Positions 36,556 to 44,510 of a stretch of 64,000 bases of DNA are shown piece by piece. Both the position numbers and the translations under genes were made by a program. Source of the stretch: an uncultured Verrucomicrobia subdivision 3 bacterium (lineage in GTDB: Bacteria > Verrucomicrobiota > Verrucomicrobiia > Limisphaerales > UBA11358). Location of the stretch: positions 1 through 64,000 of the forward strand of contig CAIQWB010000099.1 of NCBI GenBank assembly GCA_903875465.1. Direction: 5' to 3'. Position 1 is the first letter of the stretch. Every line of letters begins with the position of its first letter. The notes under the pieces are model-generated. The model ran no database searches, had not been told where the DNA came from, and saw only the letters and a list, made by a program, of their open reading frames with translations.

Positions 36556-37086
36556 TCAAGGGTTCGGCCCGGGGGCGGGCGCGTTTTTGCGGGCCAATCG
36601 CTTGGTCATGGGCAGCAGCACTCGATATAGCAGCAAGCCCGCCACCGGCGCGGCCACCAGCCAGCCGATGATCCCATGGACACCTGTGAGCCCGAAATCA
36701 CGTAGAAATTTCACCGGTGAGGCTTGAAAGGCGGCGAATAATTGCGGAATGGAAAAGCTGACCGGTTGGGCCCGTACCAGCCATTCACCGAAGCGGACAA
36801 AGACCGGAATCAGCAGCAATTGGAGCGGCGAGGCCAGCCAGTTTACCAACTGAATGACCGGCTGGTTGAGTTTGAGCCAGACCGCGCAACCAAAACAGAG
36901 CAGCGTGGTGCTGCCCAGAATCGGAAACGCCGCCAGGCACAATCCCAAAGTGCCGGTCAGGGCGATTTTTTGCGGTGAGATGCCCTGTTTGAGCTGCGCA
37001 ATGAGCAGGGCCAGCACGCGCTCGCGCCAGAAGGTCTGGCAGCGCATGATGAGAGAATGTCGGGGCATGACAGTGGCTGGATTCAT
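36556..37086 (-). CDS. DUF2062 membrane protein
   Basis: 176 residues. The DUF2062 pattern is present: short basic N-terminal part, SPQKIALTGTLGLCLAAFPILGSTTLLCFG, then LNQPVIQLVNWLASPLQLLLIPVFVRFGEWL, and a final hydrophobic segment (ILGWLVAAPVAGLLLYRVL-like). Function unknown; members are inner-membrane proteins often near lipid or glycan enzymes. It overlaps the next gene upstream by four bases, so it is part of the same operon. Confidence 0.85.
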   Translation of the reverse strand: MNPATVMPRHSLIMRCQTFWRERVLALLIAQLKQGISPQKIALTGTLGLCLAAFPILGSTTLLCFGCAVWLKLNQPVIQLVNWLASPLQLLLIPVFVRFGEWLVRAQPVSFSIPQLFAAFQASPVKFLRDFGLTGVHGIIGWLVAAPVAGLLLYRVLLPMTKRLARKNAPAPGPNP

Positions 37087-37418
37087 GGTTTCCGACGCAG
37101 CAATACCTCTTCCAGACTGGCGCTGGCCGGCAGGCGGAACAGGGTCAGCAGCATGTACGAGGACATGGCAATATTACCCAGCAGCAAAATGGCCACCAGC
37201 CAGGCACACCGGGCCAGCCAGGCCGTTTCCTTGTAGCACAGCCAGGCGTAAAAAGTCAGGAAACCGAAATAGCAATCAAACAAGGTGGCGATAAACCACG
37301 GATGCGTGACGAGGGCCTCTGGCGTCTTCCACAAGGCACACTGATAGCTCGCCCAACTCGTGGCCAGCAACATGGTGACCAGCACGCCGCCAAAAAAAAT
37401 TCGCAGGGGCCAGATCAT
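37083..37418 (-). CDS. DUF1475-like small membrane protein
   Basis: 111 residues with three hydrophobic segments (about 6-24, 38-60 and 68-92). WFIATLFDCYFGFLTFYAWLCYKE and LLLGNIAMSSYML resemble the DUF1475 family of unknown function. Both ends overlap neighbours by four bases (ATGA type), which ties it to the lipid-modification operon. The family call is from memory and moderate. Confidence 0.7.
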   Translation of the reverse strand: MIWPLRIFFGGVLVTMLLATSWASYQCALWKTPEALVTHPWFIATLFDCYFGFLTFYAWLCYKETAWLARCAWLVAILLLGNIAMSSYMLLTLFRLPASASLEEVLLRRKP

Positions 37419-38689
37419 GATTCCGCCAGGGTGGGGTTGTTAGGCCGGGTGTAAATGGCTTGCACCACAGTGATGTTGCGCCGGGCAAACGCCGCCTCGC
37501 AATAGGCGAGATAATAGTTCCATTTCCGAATAAAACGCGTGTCAAAGTTCAGCGCCCGGACGGCGGCTTCATTTTGGTTGAAGGTCGTACGCCAGCGCCG
37601 CAGCGTCTCGGCATAGTTCAAACCGAGATCTTTCAAGTCGTGCAGGAACAACTCACCGGTCTGCCGGAGGGCTTCATTGACCCGCTGCACCGAGAGGAGC
37701 AGCGACCCCGGGAAGATGTGCTTTTGAATCCAGTCCACATTCCGGCGGAGCGAGTCGTAACGCGTATCCGGGCAGGTGATCATTTGCAGGGCCAGCAAAC
37801 CGGCCGGTTTTAAAAGTTCATGGCACTTGGCAAAATAAGTTTCCAAATAGGCATCCCCCACGGCCTCAAGCATCTCAATCGAGACGATTTTATCAAATTG
37901 TCCGGTGAGCCGGCGGTAGTCCATCAATTGAATGTCGATCTGGTCCGCGAGTTTTTCTTTTTGAAAGAGGGCGCGGGCATACTTGAATTGTTCCGCAGAA
38001 ATCGTGACGGTCGTGATTTTTACGCCGTAATGTCTGGCGGCGTGGAGGCTGAACCCACCCCAGCCGCTGCCGATTTCCAGCAAATGTTCGCCGGCTTGCA
38101 ATCGCAACTGCCGGCACAACCGGTCGTACTTGGCCGTTTGGGCGGCGGCCAATGACTGTTCCGGAGCAGTGAAAAGCGCGGCGGAGTAGGTCATCGTGGG
38201 ATCGAGAAACAGTTGGTAGAACTCATTGCCCAGATCGTAATGTTCCGCGATATTGCGGCGGCTGGTGTCCAGGCTGTTGGGGCGCAACCAATGGCCAATC
38301 CGGTTTTGCCAGCCGAGCAAGTTTAGCAGCCATTTTTTGGCGGTGGAACCGGACATGGCCGGGGCATTTTCCACATTCAATATGAACCAGGAAATGACCT
38401 TCGTAATATCCTCGGTTTCCCAGTCGCCATCCACATAGGCTTCGCCAAAACCAATGTCGCCGAACAGCACGCAGCGTTTGAAAAAAACCGGGCGAACGAT
38501 GCGGACCGTCGCGGCTTGCGGGGCATCCGGCTGGCCGTAAATGATTTTGGTGCCATCCGGTAATTCCAAATTTAGACAGCCCCGGGTCATGGAGGCGAGC
38601 GATTGCAGTACAATGCGCTGGTAAAAAGACGCCCGGGCGGCCTCGCGGACCAGCGGGAGATTCAGGGTGCCAGTGGGGTTGGTATTCAT
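37415..38689 (-). CDS. cyclopropane-fatty-acyl-phospholipid synthase family methyltransferase (UfaA1/Cfa-like)
   Basis: 424 residues from ATG 38689, which overlaps the preceding stop; the longer frame from 38857 is spurious. The CFAS hallmark NIAEHYDLGNEFYQLFLDPTMTYS-type region is complete around residue 145, and the SAM motif LLEIGSGWGGFSLHAARHYG follows, with the later VSIEMLEAVGDAYLETYF block. These enzymes transfer a methylene or methyl group from SAM to the double bond of phospholipid acyl chains. With the desaturase, FAD protein, DUF1365 and DUF1295 genes it forms a set like the mycobacterial ufaA1 locus, where methyl-branched rather than cyclopropane chains have been proposed. Confidence 0.93.
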   Translation of the reverse strand: MNTNPTGTLNLPLVREAARASFYQRIVLQSLASMTRGCLNLELPDGTKIIYGQPDAPQAATVRIVRPVFFKRCVLFGDIGFGEAYVDGDWETEDITKVISWFILNVENAPAMSGSTAKKWLLNLLGWQNRIGHWLRPNSLDTSRRNIAEHYDLGNEFYQLFLDPTMTYSAALFTAPEQSLAAAQTAKYDRLCRQLRLQAGEHLLEIGSGWGGFSLHAARHYGVKITTVTISAEQFKYARALFQKEKLADQIDIQLMDYRRLTGQFDKIVSIEMLEAVGDAYLETYFAKCHELLKPAGLLALQMITCPDTRYDSLRRNVDWIQKHIFPGSLLLSVQRVNEALRQTGELFLHDLKDLGLNYAETLRRWRTTFNQNEAAVRALNFDTRFIRKWNYYLAYCEAAFARRNITVVQAIYTRPNNPTLAES

Positions 38690-39486
38690 GGGGTTCGGGG
38701 AGTGATGCTGGCGTGCGGGCGCAGCACGTCGCGTTGTAATTCGGGGTTGGCTGCCTTGCGGAAAAAGGGCACGCGCTTGGCCCAGAGCCGGAAGGCATGC
38801 CAATGGATTAGGAACATGACCTTGAGGGTTAGCAGGGGATATTTCAGGGTGAACCAAGCCAGGTTGCGATTGGTCAAATCTCTGCGCTGTCCGGTCAGGG
38901 TGCTGATGAACACTTTTTTCGCCCCCTCGCGGTCGTCAATTTTTACATCCAGTTTTTCCCCGGGCACGATGAGGCGAAAATCAAAGTTTAATTCCAGGCT
39001 GGAGAACGGCGAGACGTAAAAATGCTTGGGCACGACTTTTTCAAACGCGCCTCCCGGGGCGCGGTCACCCGGACCCAGTAGAAAGAGCTTCATTTCCCGG
39101 AAAGTATTACCGACTTCGGCCACGCTGGCCAGCGGTCCGCCCGCCGCATCAAAACAATAATAAATGGAGATGGGATTAAAAATATAACCCAGCACGCGCG
39201 GCAGGGTAAGTATCATTACCCGGTCTCCCGGGGCCGTGGCAATCCCGTGCTGCCCCAGAAAATCATGGATACGGGCTTTGAGGGCTTGCGGCCCGGCCGG
39301 TTCATGGTCCGCTTCCCAGAAACTGTAAAGGTTGCGCCGGTTTTTGCTAAAAAGCCATAGCCGCCCCGCCACCTCCGCCACTTCATCCAAATCCAGATAA
39401 AACATGAATAAGTCGTGCTGGAAATGGTGCGTTTTCGGCGAGAACCGGTGGTGCATCAGCGAGCACTCATACAGGCAGGAGTTCAT
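38686..39486 (-). CDS. DUF1365 family protein
   Basis: 266 residues from ATG 39486, which overlaps the stop of the FAD oxidoreductase gene; the frame upstream to 39579 is not needed. Family features are CSLMHHRFSPKTHHFQHDLFMFYLDLDE at the N terminus and LPRVLGYIFNPISIYYCFD in the middle. DUF1365 proteins are almost always encoded between an amine-oxidase-like FAD protein and a CFAS-like enzyme, exactly as here. The biochemical role is unproven but must belong to the same lipid pathway. Confidence 0.93.
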   Translation of the reverse strand: MNSCLYECSLMHHRFSPKTHHFQHDLFMFYLDLDEVAEVAGRLWLFSKNRRNLYSFWEADHEPAGPQALKARIHDFLGQHGIATAPGDRVMILTLPRVLGYIFNPISIYYCFDAAGGPLASVAEVGNTFREMKLFLLGPGDRAPGGAFEKVVPKHFYVSPFSSLELNFDFRLIVPGEKLDVKIDDREGAKKVFISTLTGQRRDLTNRNLAWFTLKYPLLTLKVMFLIHWHAFRLWAKRVPFFRKAANPELQRDVLRPHASITPRTP

Positions 39487-40751
39487 GGCAGCAGCCTTTC
39501 CCCCGTCAGCATCCGGCACAAATCCAGCGCGGAAGTGAAGGCGTCCTCGTGGAATCCATACCGAAAATAACTGCCGCAAAAAAAGATAGTATTCATTCGC
39601 TGATTCAACCCGGGCAGGCTGGCCTGCGCCCGGATGGCCCCCAGGTTGAACAATGGGTGCTCATATTGAATACGTTTCAAAATGGTGTTTGGATTCACCG
39701 AATTCTCACCATTGATGGAGACAAAATAGTTTTGCCGGTCCGACACTCCTTGCAGACGGTTCATCCAATAGACGGTCGAGGGGGCAACCTTGCCATCCGG
39801 TCCCGCATCCATCCGGTAATTCCAGGCCGACCAGCACAGCTTGGTTCGGGGCATCACGGAGGCATCGGTGTGCAGCAAGGCGGTGTTTGGCTGGTATTTG
39901 AATTCGCCCAGCACGGCGCGCTCGTCCGCATTCGCGTCGGCGAGCATCCGCAGTGTTTCATCGGCATGACTGGCAAAAATCACCTGGTCAAACGTCTCCG
40001 TCACCCCGGTCGTGTCCGTCACCTCCACCCGCCCGCCCGCCCGGCGCACCGTGGTCGCTCCCCGTTGCAAACGGATATTGTCCCGGAAGGGCGCGGTGAT
40101 TTTTTCCACATAAGCCTGCGCCCCATTCGCCACCGTCAGCCAGGGATGCTGGGTATGCAGCCCCAGAAAACCGTGATTGTGAAAAAAGCGCAACAAGGTT
40201 ACGGCCGGAAATTCCAGCATTAAGGAGGGCGGGGTGGACCACACCGCGGAACTCATGGGGACCAGGTAGAAATTGAGAAAATCCTGTCCATATTCCCGTT
40301 CCCGCACGTAATCGCCGAGGGTGTGCCGGGCATAACGTTCGTCGCCCAGCGCCGCCATGGCCTCCGTGTTGAAGCGGTTGATTTGCCAGATCATCCTCCA
40401 GAAGCGCGGACGCAGCAGGTTGATACGCTGGCCGAACAGGTGGTTCAGGCTGCTCCCGCAATATTCCAGTCCGGAGGGCCGGTGCATCACGCTGAAGGAC
40501 ATGTCCGTGGGTTTGATGGACACCCCCAGGGTTTCAAACAGCCGGGTCAGGTTGGGATAGGTGACGCGGTTAAAGACCATGAAGCCCGTGTCAATCGGCA
40601 CGGAGCGCTGGTTCTCCAGCACGGAGACGGTGTTCGAATGCCCGCCGGGATAATCGTTCTTTTCGTATAGCGAGAGCGCGTATCGGCGGTGCAAAAAGTG
40701 GGCGCACCCCAGCCCGGCGATGCCCGTTCCGATGATGGCCAGACGTTTCAC
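39483..40751 (-). CDS. FAD-dependent oxidoreductase (amine oxidase-like)
   Basis: 422 residues. The dinucleotide-binding motif IIGTGIAGLGCAHFL opens the protein, followed by the YEKNDYPGGHSNTV strand and a C-terminal FAD-contacting block FFCGSYFRYGFHEDAFTSAL. This is the COG2907-type flavoprotein (Rv0449c-like) that accompanies DUF1365 and CFAS genes. It probably dehydrogenates or reduces the acyl chain near the methylation site. It is coupled on both sides by four-base overlaps. Confidence 0.92.
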   Translation of the reverse strand: MKRLAIIGTGIAGLGCAHFLHRRYALSLYEKNDYPGGHSNTVSVLENQRSVPIDTGFMVFNRVTYPNLTRLFETLGVSIKPTDMSFSVMHRPSGLEYCGSSLNHLFGQRINLLRPRFWRMIWQINRFNTEAMAALGDERYARHTLGDYVREREYGQDFLNFYLVPMSSAVWSTPPSLMLEFPAVTLLRFFHNHGFLGLHTQHPWLTVANGAQAYVEKITAPFRDNIRLQRGATTVRRAGGRVEVTDTTGVTETFDQVIFASHADETLRMLADANADERAVLGEFKYQPNTALLHTDASVMPRTKLCWSAWNYRMDAGPDGKVAPSTVYWMNRLQGVSDRQNYFVSINGENSVNPNTILKRIQYEHPLFNLGAIRAQASLPGLNQRMNTIFFCGSYFRYGFHEDAFTSALDLCRMLTGERLLP

Positions 40752-41770
40752 GGGCGGCGCGGATGGAAGGGTGCCAGGTTTCGGTTTCCAGAAATACGAT
40801 GGGTATTTTCATAGGCAGCGCGGGGGACAGGTTTTAAATTCCAAATCAGGCCGGTCCAGGAAAGGGCCTTGAGCCCGTAATACGAGATGTCAATTTCCCA
40901 CCAGTAAAACCCCTGGCGGACGGTGTTCATATGGCGGTGGTGGTTGTTGTGCCAGCCTTCACCCAGCGTGATCAGCGCCAGCAAAAGGCTGTTGCGACTA
41001 TTGTCCTCGGTGGCATACCGGCGATTGCCCAGCAAGTGGGCCAGCGAATTAATCGAGGAGGTGGCGTGGAACAGCAGGGTGGTGCTGATGAAAAATCCCC
41101 AAACCAGGAATTGCCAGGAGGAAACGCCCAGGGACGGATACCATTGTCCCAAGAAATGGCCCAGGGTAAACAAGCCGGTCGCGAACAGGATGGGAACCAC
41201 CGTGTCAAAACGGTTCAGAAAAACCAGTTCGGGGTATTTGGCCAGATCCCGCACTTGGGAGTAATCGGTGGGGAAATTCCGGGCGCTGGTGATCCAGCCA
41301 ATGTGCGACCACCAGAAGCCGCGGACAATTGGGGAGTGGGCATCCTCCGGGTCGTCCGAGTGCTTGTGATGGTGCCGGTGCTGGTAACTCCACCACAACG
41401 GACCGCGTTGCACGGCGCAGGCCCCAAGCAAGGCGAAACAAAATTGCGCCCCGCGCGAAGTGTTGAAGGTGCGATGTGAAAAATAACGGTGGTAAAAACC
41501 CGTGATGGCAAACATGCGCACCACATACATGGCCACCGCCAGGCCGACCGCCGTCCAGCTCCACCCGCACAGGAAGACTCCCAGACAGCCCAGGTGCAGA
41601 ATCACAAACGGCAATATCCGCAGGAATTCCACCCGGTCGGGCCGGGCCCGGATGGCCGCCAGGTCTCCATTGCCATAATCTGCGTCAAACCACTGCCTGA
41701 CCGTGCTGGTCAGGCGATTTAGCGTGCGCGTCTTTTGGTTCGTGGCAGTCATGTCTGTTTTGCTTGTCAT
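40748..41770 (-). CDS. membrane fatty acid desaturase (acyl-CoA delta-9 type)
   Basis: 340 residues. The three histidine boxes of integral-membrane di-iron desaturases are all present: HRYFSH (94-99), HRHHH (131-135) and HNNHH near 272, with hydrophobic pairs between them. It introduces a cis double bond that CFAS-type enzymes can then modify, which fits its place as first gene of the operon. The first ATG (41770) lies very close to the inferred -10 element, so translation may start at the second ATG (41752) or from a leaderless transcript. Confidence 0.93.
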   Translation of the reverse strand: MTSKTDMTATNQKTRTLNRLTSTVRQWFDADYGNGDLAAIRARPDRVEFLRILPFVILHLGCLGVFLCGWSWTAVGLAVAMYVVRMFAITGFYHRYFSHRTFNTSRGAQFCFALLGACAVQRGPLWWSYQHRHHHKHSDDPEDAHSPIVRGFWWSHIGWITSARNFPTDYSQVRDLAKYPELVFLNRFDTVVPILFATGLFTLGHFLGQWYPSLGVSSWQFLVWGFFISTTLLFHATSSINSLAHLLGNRRYATEDNSRNSLLLALITLGEGWHNNHHRHMNTVRQGFYWWEIDISYYGLKALSWTGLIWNLKPVPRAAYENTHRISGNRNLAPFHPRRP

Positions 41771-41774
41771 AATT

Positions 41775-41802
41775 TAATCGTCTGAGCACAGGAATTGGAT
41801 GC
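41775..41802 (-). promoter_or_regulatory. candidate ECF/SigK-type promoter of the lipid operon
   Basis: On the minus strand GCATCC (41802-41797) is followed after exactly 16 bases by CGATTA (41780-41775). It is the mirror image of the promoter on the other strand, and the two -35 elements form the inverted repeat 41795-41823 (TTGGATGCAT ... ATGCATCCAA). Similar CCATCC/CGAAT-type elements are known for mycobacterial SigK. Confidence 0.55.
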
Positions 41803-41815
41803 ATGAAAAAGAAAT

Positions 41816-41841
41816 GCATCCAACTTAGTTTAGCACGCGTT
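41816..41841 (+). promoter_or_regulatory. candidate autoregulated ECF promoter of the sigma/anti-sigma pair
   Basis: GCATCC (41816-41821), a 16-base spacer, then CGTT (41838-41841), upstream of the sigma gene start at 41885. Its -35 element is the right arm of the 10-bp inverted repeat shared with the divergent promoter. Confidence 0.5.
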
Positions 41842-41884
41842 CTTTAAATGAAGAAGCCAATTGTCTTTCCCTGGCTGATTTGTT

Positions 41885-42571
41885 ATGAGCTTGTGTGCGC
41901 AATCTGCCGTCCTGTCCTTGTTCCCGTCAGTTGACGGGCCTGCGGCCGGCGTTTTGCCAAATTATAGCATCCACGTGAACGAGCGGGAAGATCAGCCAGT
42001 CGCCGGTCAGGCGGCCGAGTCGGACCGGGACTGGGAATTATTCCAGTTAATCGGGGCGCAAGACCGCGTGGCCTTTGCCGAGTTCTACGACCGGCATTGT
42101 GCCCGCCTCTATTCCATTGCCCAGCGGATCTTGAATGATGCCACCGAGGCCCAGGATGTGGTGCAGGATGCGTTCATGCAGATTTGGGAGAAAGCCGGCC
42201 AATTTGATCCCAAGTTGGGCCGGCCGGCCTATTGGGTGGTTACTCTGGTGCGCAACAAGGCCATTGACCGTGTCCGGGCCTCCCAGCGGCGCGCCCGCTT
42301 GGCGGAATCCGCCGGGGCCGAGGCGGCCCTGGTCCCGGCCGTGGCCGAATCCGCCAACGCGCGGTTGCACGGACATGAAAAAGCCACTCTCATCCGTTCC
42401 GCCATGGTGGAACTTCCCGCCGACCAGCGGCAGGCCATCGAACTCGCGTTTTTTTCCGGCCTGACCCAAGACCAGATTTCCACCCAATTAAGCCAGCCGC
42501 TGGGTACCATCAAGGCGCGCATCCGCCGAGGACTTCTCAAATTGCGTGATCAACTGGAGGGCGTGCTATGA
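41885..42571 (+). CDS. ECF sigma factor, SigK-like
   Basis: 228 residues. Region 2 is seen in RVAFAEFYDRHCARLYSIAQRILNDATEAQDVVQDAFMQIWEKA-type sequence (about 58-102). Region 4 is seen in LPADQRQAIELAFFSGLTQDQISTQLSQPLGTIKARIRRGL near the end, whose LGTIK/RIRRGL form is that of SigK/ECF19 proteins. About 45 N-terminal residues are extra and poorly conserved, so a later start is possible. It overlaps the anti-sigma gene by four bases and is divergent from the lipid operon that it probably controls. Confidence 0.93.
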   Translation: MSLCAQSAVLSLFPSVDGPAAGVLPNYSIHVNEREDQPVAGQAAESDRDWELFQLIGAQDRVAFAEFYDRHCARLYSIAQRILNDATEAQDVVQDAFMQIWEKAGQFDPKLGRPAYWVVTLVRNKAIDRVRASQRRARLAESAGAEAALVPAVAESANARLHGHEKATLIRSAMVELPADQRQAIELAFFSGLTQDQISTQLSQPLGTIKARIRRGLLKLRDQLEGVL

Positions 42572-43365
42572 TCATCGACGAACGCATGGAGGAGCTGGCC
42601 AGTTTGTACGTGATCGGGGCACTCACCGGCCCGGAATTGGCAGAGTTTCAGGCCGCCTTGCAGGCCAGCCCCAAAATGCAGCAGTTTTTGGCTGGCTTGC
42701 AGCCGGCTGTCGAGGCCGTGGCGGGCTCCATCCCAGTCGTTGCGCCCCCGCCGGAGTTGCGCGCGAAAATATTGGCCCGGGTGGCACCGCAGAAAGTCGT
42801 AACCCTGCCGGAACGCTCCTTCCCCGCAGCCCTCTGGTGGTTGCGCGCCATCGCTACCGGATTGGCCGCGCTCTGCATTGTGCTGCTGCTGGACGACCGT
42901 CAGTTGCATCAGACCATTAGTGCCCAAAACCGGCAGATCAGCGAATTGCAGCAACTGGCCCAAACCTTGCAATCCGCCACCAACTCCTTGAACCAGACGG
43001 TGCTGTCCCTGCGCGAATCCAACCGCCTGGCCAATGTGCGCATCACCATGCTTAATTCTCTGCTGGCCGATGCGCCCAAGATGGAGGCCGTGACCCTCTG
43101 GGATTACCAGTCGGCGGGTGGGGTGCTCGTCGTGCAGAATTTCCGGAACCTGCCGCCCGATAAAGATTATGAGTTGTGGGTCATGGATGAGCAGAAAACG
43201 CCCGTGCCCGCCGGGGTGTTTCATCCCGATGCCAGTGGCACCCTGCGTTTGGATTACAAAGCTGGACGGTTTATCAAAACGCCCGGGCAGTTTTGCGTCA
43301 CAGAGGAAGTCAAAGGCGGCGTCGCCGCGCCCACCATCAAGAATTTGGTGCTCGCGAGTAATTAA
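42568..43365 (+). CDS. RskA-like anti-sigma factor
   Basis: 265 residues. The N-terminal cytoplasmic domain (EELASLYVIGALTGPELAEFQAAL) would bind the sigma factor. One transmembrane segment is near 90-112 (LWWLRAIATGLAALCIVLLL). A coiled-coil stretch and an external anti-sigma-K domain follow (FRNLPPDKDYELWVMDEQKTPVPAGVFHPDASG), closing with the FCVTEEVKGGVAAPT pattern. Like mycobacterial RskA it lacks the zinc-binding HX3CX2C motif, so release of sigma is probably by regulated proteolysis. Confidence 0.92.
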   Translation: MIIDERMEELASLYVIGALTGPELAEFQAALQASPKMQQFLAGLQPAVEAVAGSIPVVAPPPELRAKILARVAPQKVVTLPERSFPAALWWLRAIATGLAALCIVLLLDDRQLHQTISAQNRQISELQQLAQTLQSATNSLNQTVLSLRESNRLANVRITMLNSLLADAPKMEAVTLWDYQSAGGVLVVQNFRNLPPDKDYELWVMDEQKTPVPAGVFHPDASGTLRLDYKAGRFIKTPGQFCVTEEVKGGVAAPTIKNLVLASN

Positions 43366-43379
43366 TGTTGCGACCGGTC

Positions 43380-43393
43380 GGGTTTCACCCCAT
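43380..43393. promoter_or_regulatory. GGGTNNNACCCCAT motif, copy 1
   Basis: GGGTTTCACCCCAT, within a longer match GGTCGGGTTTYACCCCAT shared with copy 3. It lies 34 bases upstream of the lipoprotein gene start. The GGGT/ACCC core is a dyad, so a repressor or activator site is possible. Confidence 0.45.
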
Positions 43394-43427
43394 TGAAACT
43401 CGGCGGCTTGGAGGTGACCTTGGGGTC

Positions 43428-43880
43428 ATGAAAAACCAAGCATTATTTGTGGCTGTGCTCGCCGCGGCGACTTTGGCGGTGGGCTGCAAACCTTCGGATG
43501 AAACCTCAACGTCGCAGCAATTGGACAAGGTGCAGGCCGAAACCAAGCAGGCCGCTCGGGACCTCAAGGAATATACCTATGCGGAAAAGGCTGAATTCGT
43601 TAAATCCATGCAAACTCAACTGGCGGCCATGGATCAGGAAATGGACGAACTGACAGTCAAAATTGACAAGGCCAGCGACGCCCTGAAAGCCGAGGCCAAA
43701 CCGAAATTACAAGCCCTGCGCGACCAATCCACGGTCCTGAAGCAACAGCTCGCCGACGCCCAAAACGCCACGGAATCCACTTGGGATAGCATTAAGGCCG
43801 GGGCCAGTAGTGCTTATGCCTCCGCCGCCAAGGGGGTCTTGGAAGCCCGCCAATGGGTGAGTGACAAAATTGCCCCCTGA
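43428..43880 (+). CDS. helical lipoprotein of unknown function
   Basis: 150 residues from ATG 43428, chosen because a lipoprotein signal follows directly (LAAATLAVGCKPS). The mature protein is almost entirely helical and charged, with coiled-coil character (KVQAETKQAARDLKEY, DELTVKIDKASDALKAEAK, DQSTVLKQQLADAQ). It resembles small stress-induced envelope lipoproteins, but I cannot name the family. It starts the run of stress-type genes behind the sigma/anti-sigma pair. Confidence 0.8.
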   Translation: MKNQALFVAVLAAATLAVGCKPSDETSTSQQLDKVQAETKQAARDLKEYTYAEKAEFVKSMQTQLAAMDQEMDELTVKIDKASDALKAEAKPKLQALRDQSTVLKQQLADAQNATESTWDSIKAGASSAYASAAKGVLEARQWVSDKIAP

Positions 43881-43932
43881 TGCACCATTCCACTGTTTTG
43901 GTATCCCCTCCCACTCTTGCCTTGATCAAAAT

Positions 43933-44076
43933 ATGAATAAATTAATAAAACCCCTGCTGCTAACCATTCTTTTCGCCGGGCTGGTGGCGCTGGCCGGCCT
44001 GGGCTGCCATACCGCCAACGGTTTTGGCAAGGACATGTCCGACGCCGGCCAGGGCATTCAAAACGGCACGAAATAA
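43933..44076 (+). CDS. entericidin-like small lipoprotein
   Basis: 47 residues. The lipobox LAGLGC is followed by HTANGFGKDMSDAGQGIQNGTK, matching the entericidin EcnA/EcnB pattern (T-x-G-x-G-x-D, then AG-x-x-I). Entericidins are stress- and stationary-phase-induced envelope peptides. A weak hairpin (TTCCCG/CGGGAA, 44081-44099) follows without a T-run. Confidence 0.82.
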   Translation: MNKLIKPLLLTILFAGLVALAGLGCHTANGFGKDMSDAGQGIQNGTK

Positions 44077-44147
44077 ACTCTTCCCGTTTTAACCGGGAAA
44101 CCACTTGGGCGGTCGTTGGGGCCGCCACACCAAACACCAATAAAATT

Positions 44148-44339
44148 ATGACCACACTGGAACTCAAAGGCGACTGGAACATTGCCAAAGGCAAACTCAA
44201 ACAGAAATGGGCTCATCTCACCGATTCGGATCTGCACTACACCGAGGGCAAAGCGGATGAACTGGTTGGCCGCATTCAAAAGCGGACCGGCGAAACCCGC
44301 GCTGCCGTGGAAAAGGCGCTTAAGGAATCACACGCCTGA
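44148..44339 (+). CDS. CsbD family stress protein
   Basis: 63 residues, small and highly charged. The CsbD pattern is complete: GDWNIAKGKLKQKWAHLTDSDL followed by EGKADELVGRIQKRTG. CsbD-type proteins are induced by general stress in many bacteria; the molecular function is unknown. A strong terminator follows, so the gene closes its transcript. Confidence 0.93.
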   Translation: MTTLELKGDWNIAKGKLKQKWAHLTDSDLHYTEGKADELVGRIQKRTGETRAAVEKALKESHA

Positions 44340-44366
44340 CCCATCCATAACTTCATCCCGTCTGTT

Positions 44367-44405
44367 CCGGCCGCTCAATGATGGTGAGCGGCCGGTTTCA
44401 ATTTT
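44367..44405 (+). terminator. intrinsic terminator after csbD
   Basis: CCGGCCGCTCA (44367-44377) and TGAGCGGCCGG (44385-44395) form a perfect 11-bp stem with a 7-base loop, followed by TTTCAATTTT on the + strand. Confidence 0.8.
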
Positions 44406-44426
44406 ACCCCGCACAAACTCGCATTA

Positions 44427-44440
44427 GGGTAAGACCCCAT
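44427..44440. promoter_or_regulatory. GGGTNNNACCCCAT motif, copy 2
   Basis: GGGTAAGACCCCAT, 70 bases upstream of the BON-domain gene and just behind the csbD terminator, where a new promoter is expected. Confidence 0.4.
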
Positions 44441-44510
44441 GGCTGGCCCAGCCCGGGCGGGGTAGGGTGGTGGAGTTAATAACAAACCAACCATAAATTC
44501 AATATATCTA

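Noticed and set aside
41795-41823. The inverted repeat between desaturase and sigma genes as a terminator or repressor operator
   Set aside because: No T-run, both flanking genes start here, and the paired GCATCC-N16-CGWT layout explains both arms as promoter -35 elements; an operator role is not excluded.
44081-44099. TTCCCG/CGGGAA hairpin as a terminator of the entericidin-like gene
   Set aside because: The stem is only six pairs and no T-run follows on either strand.
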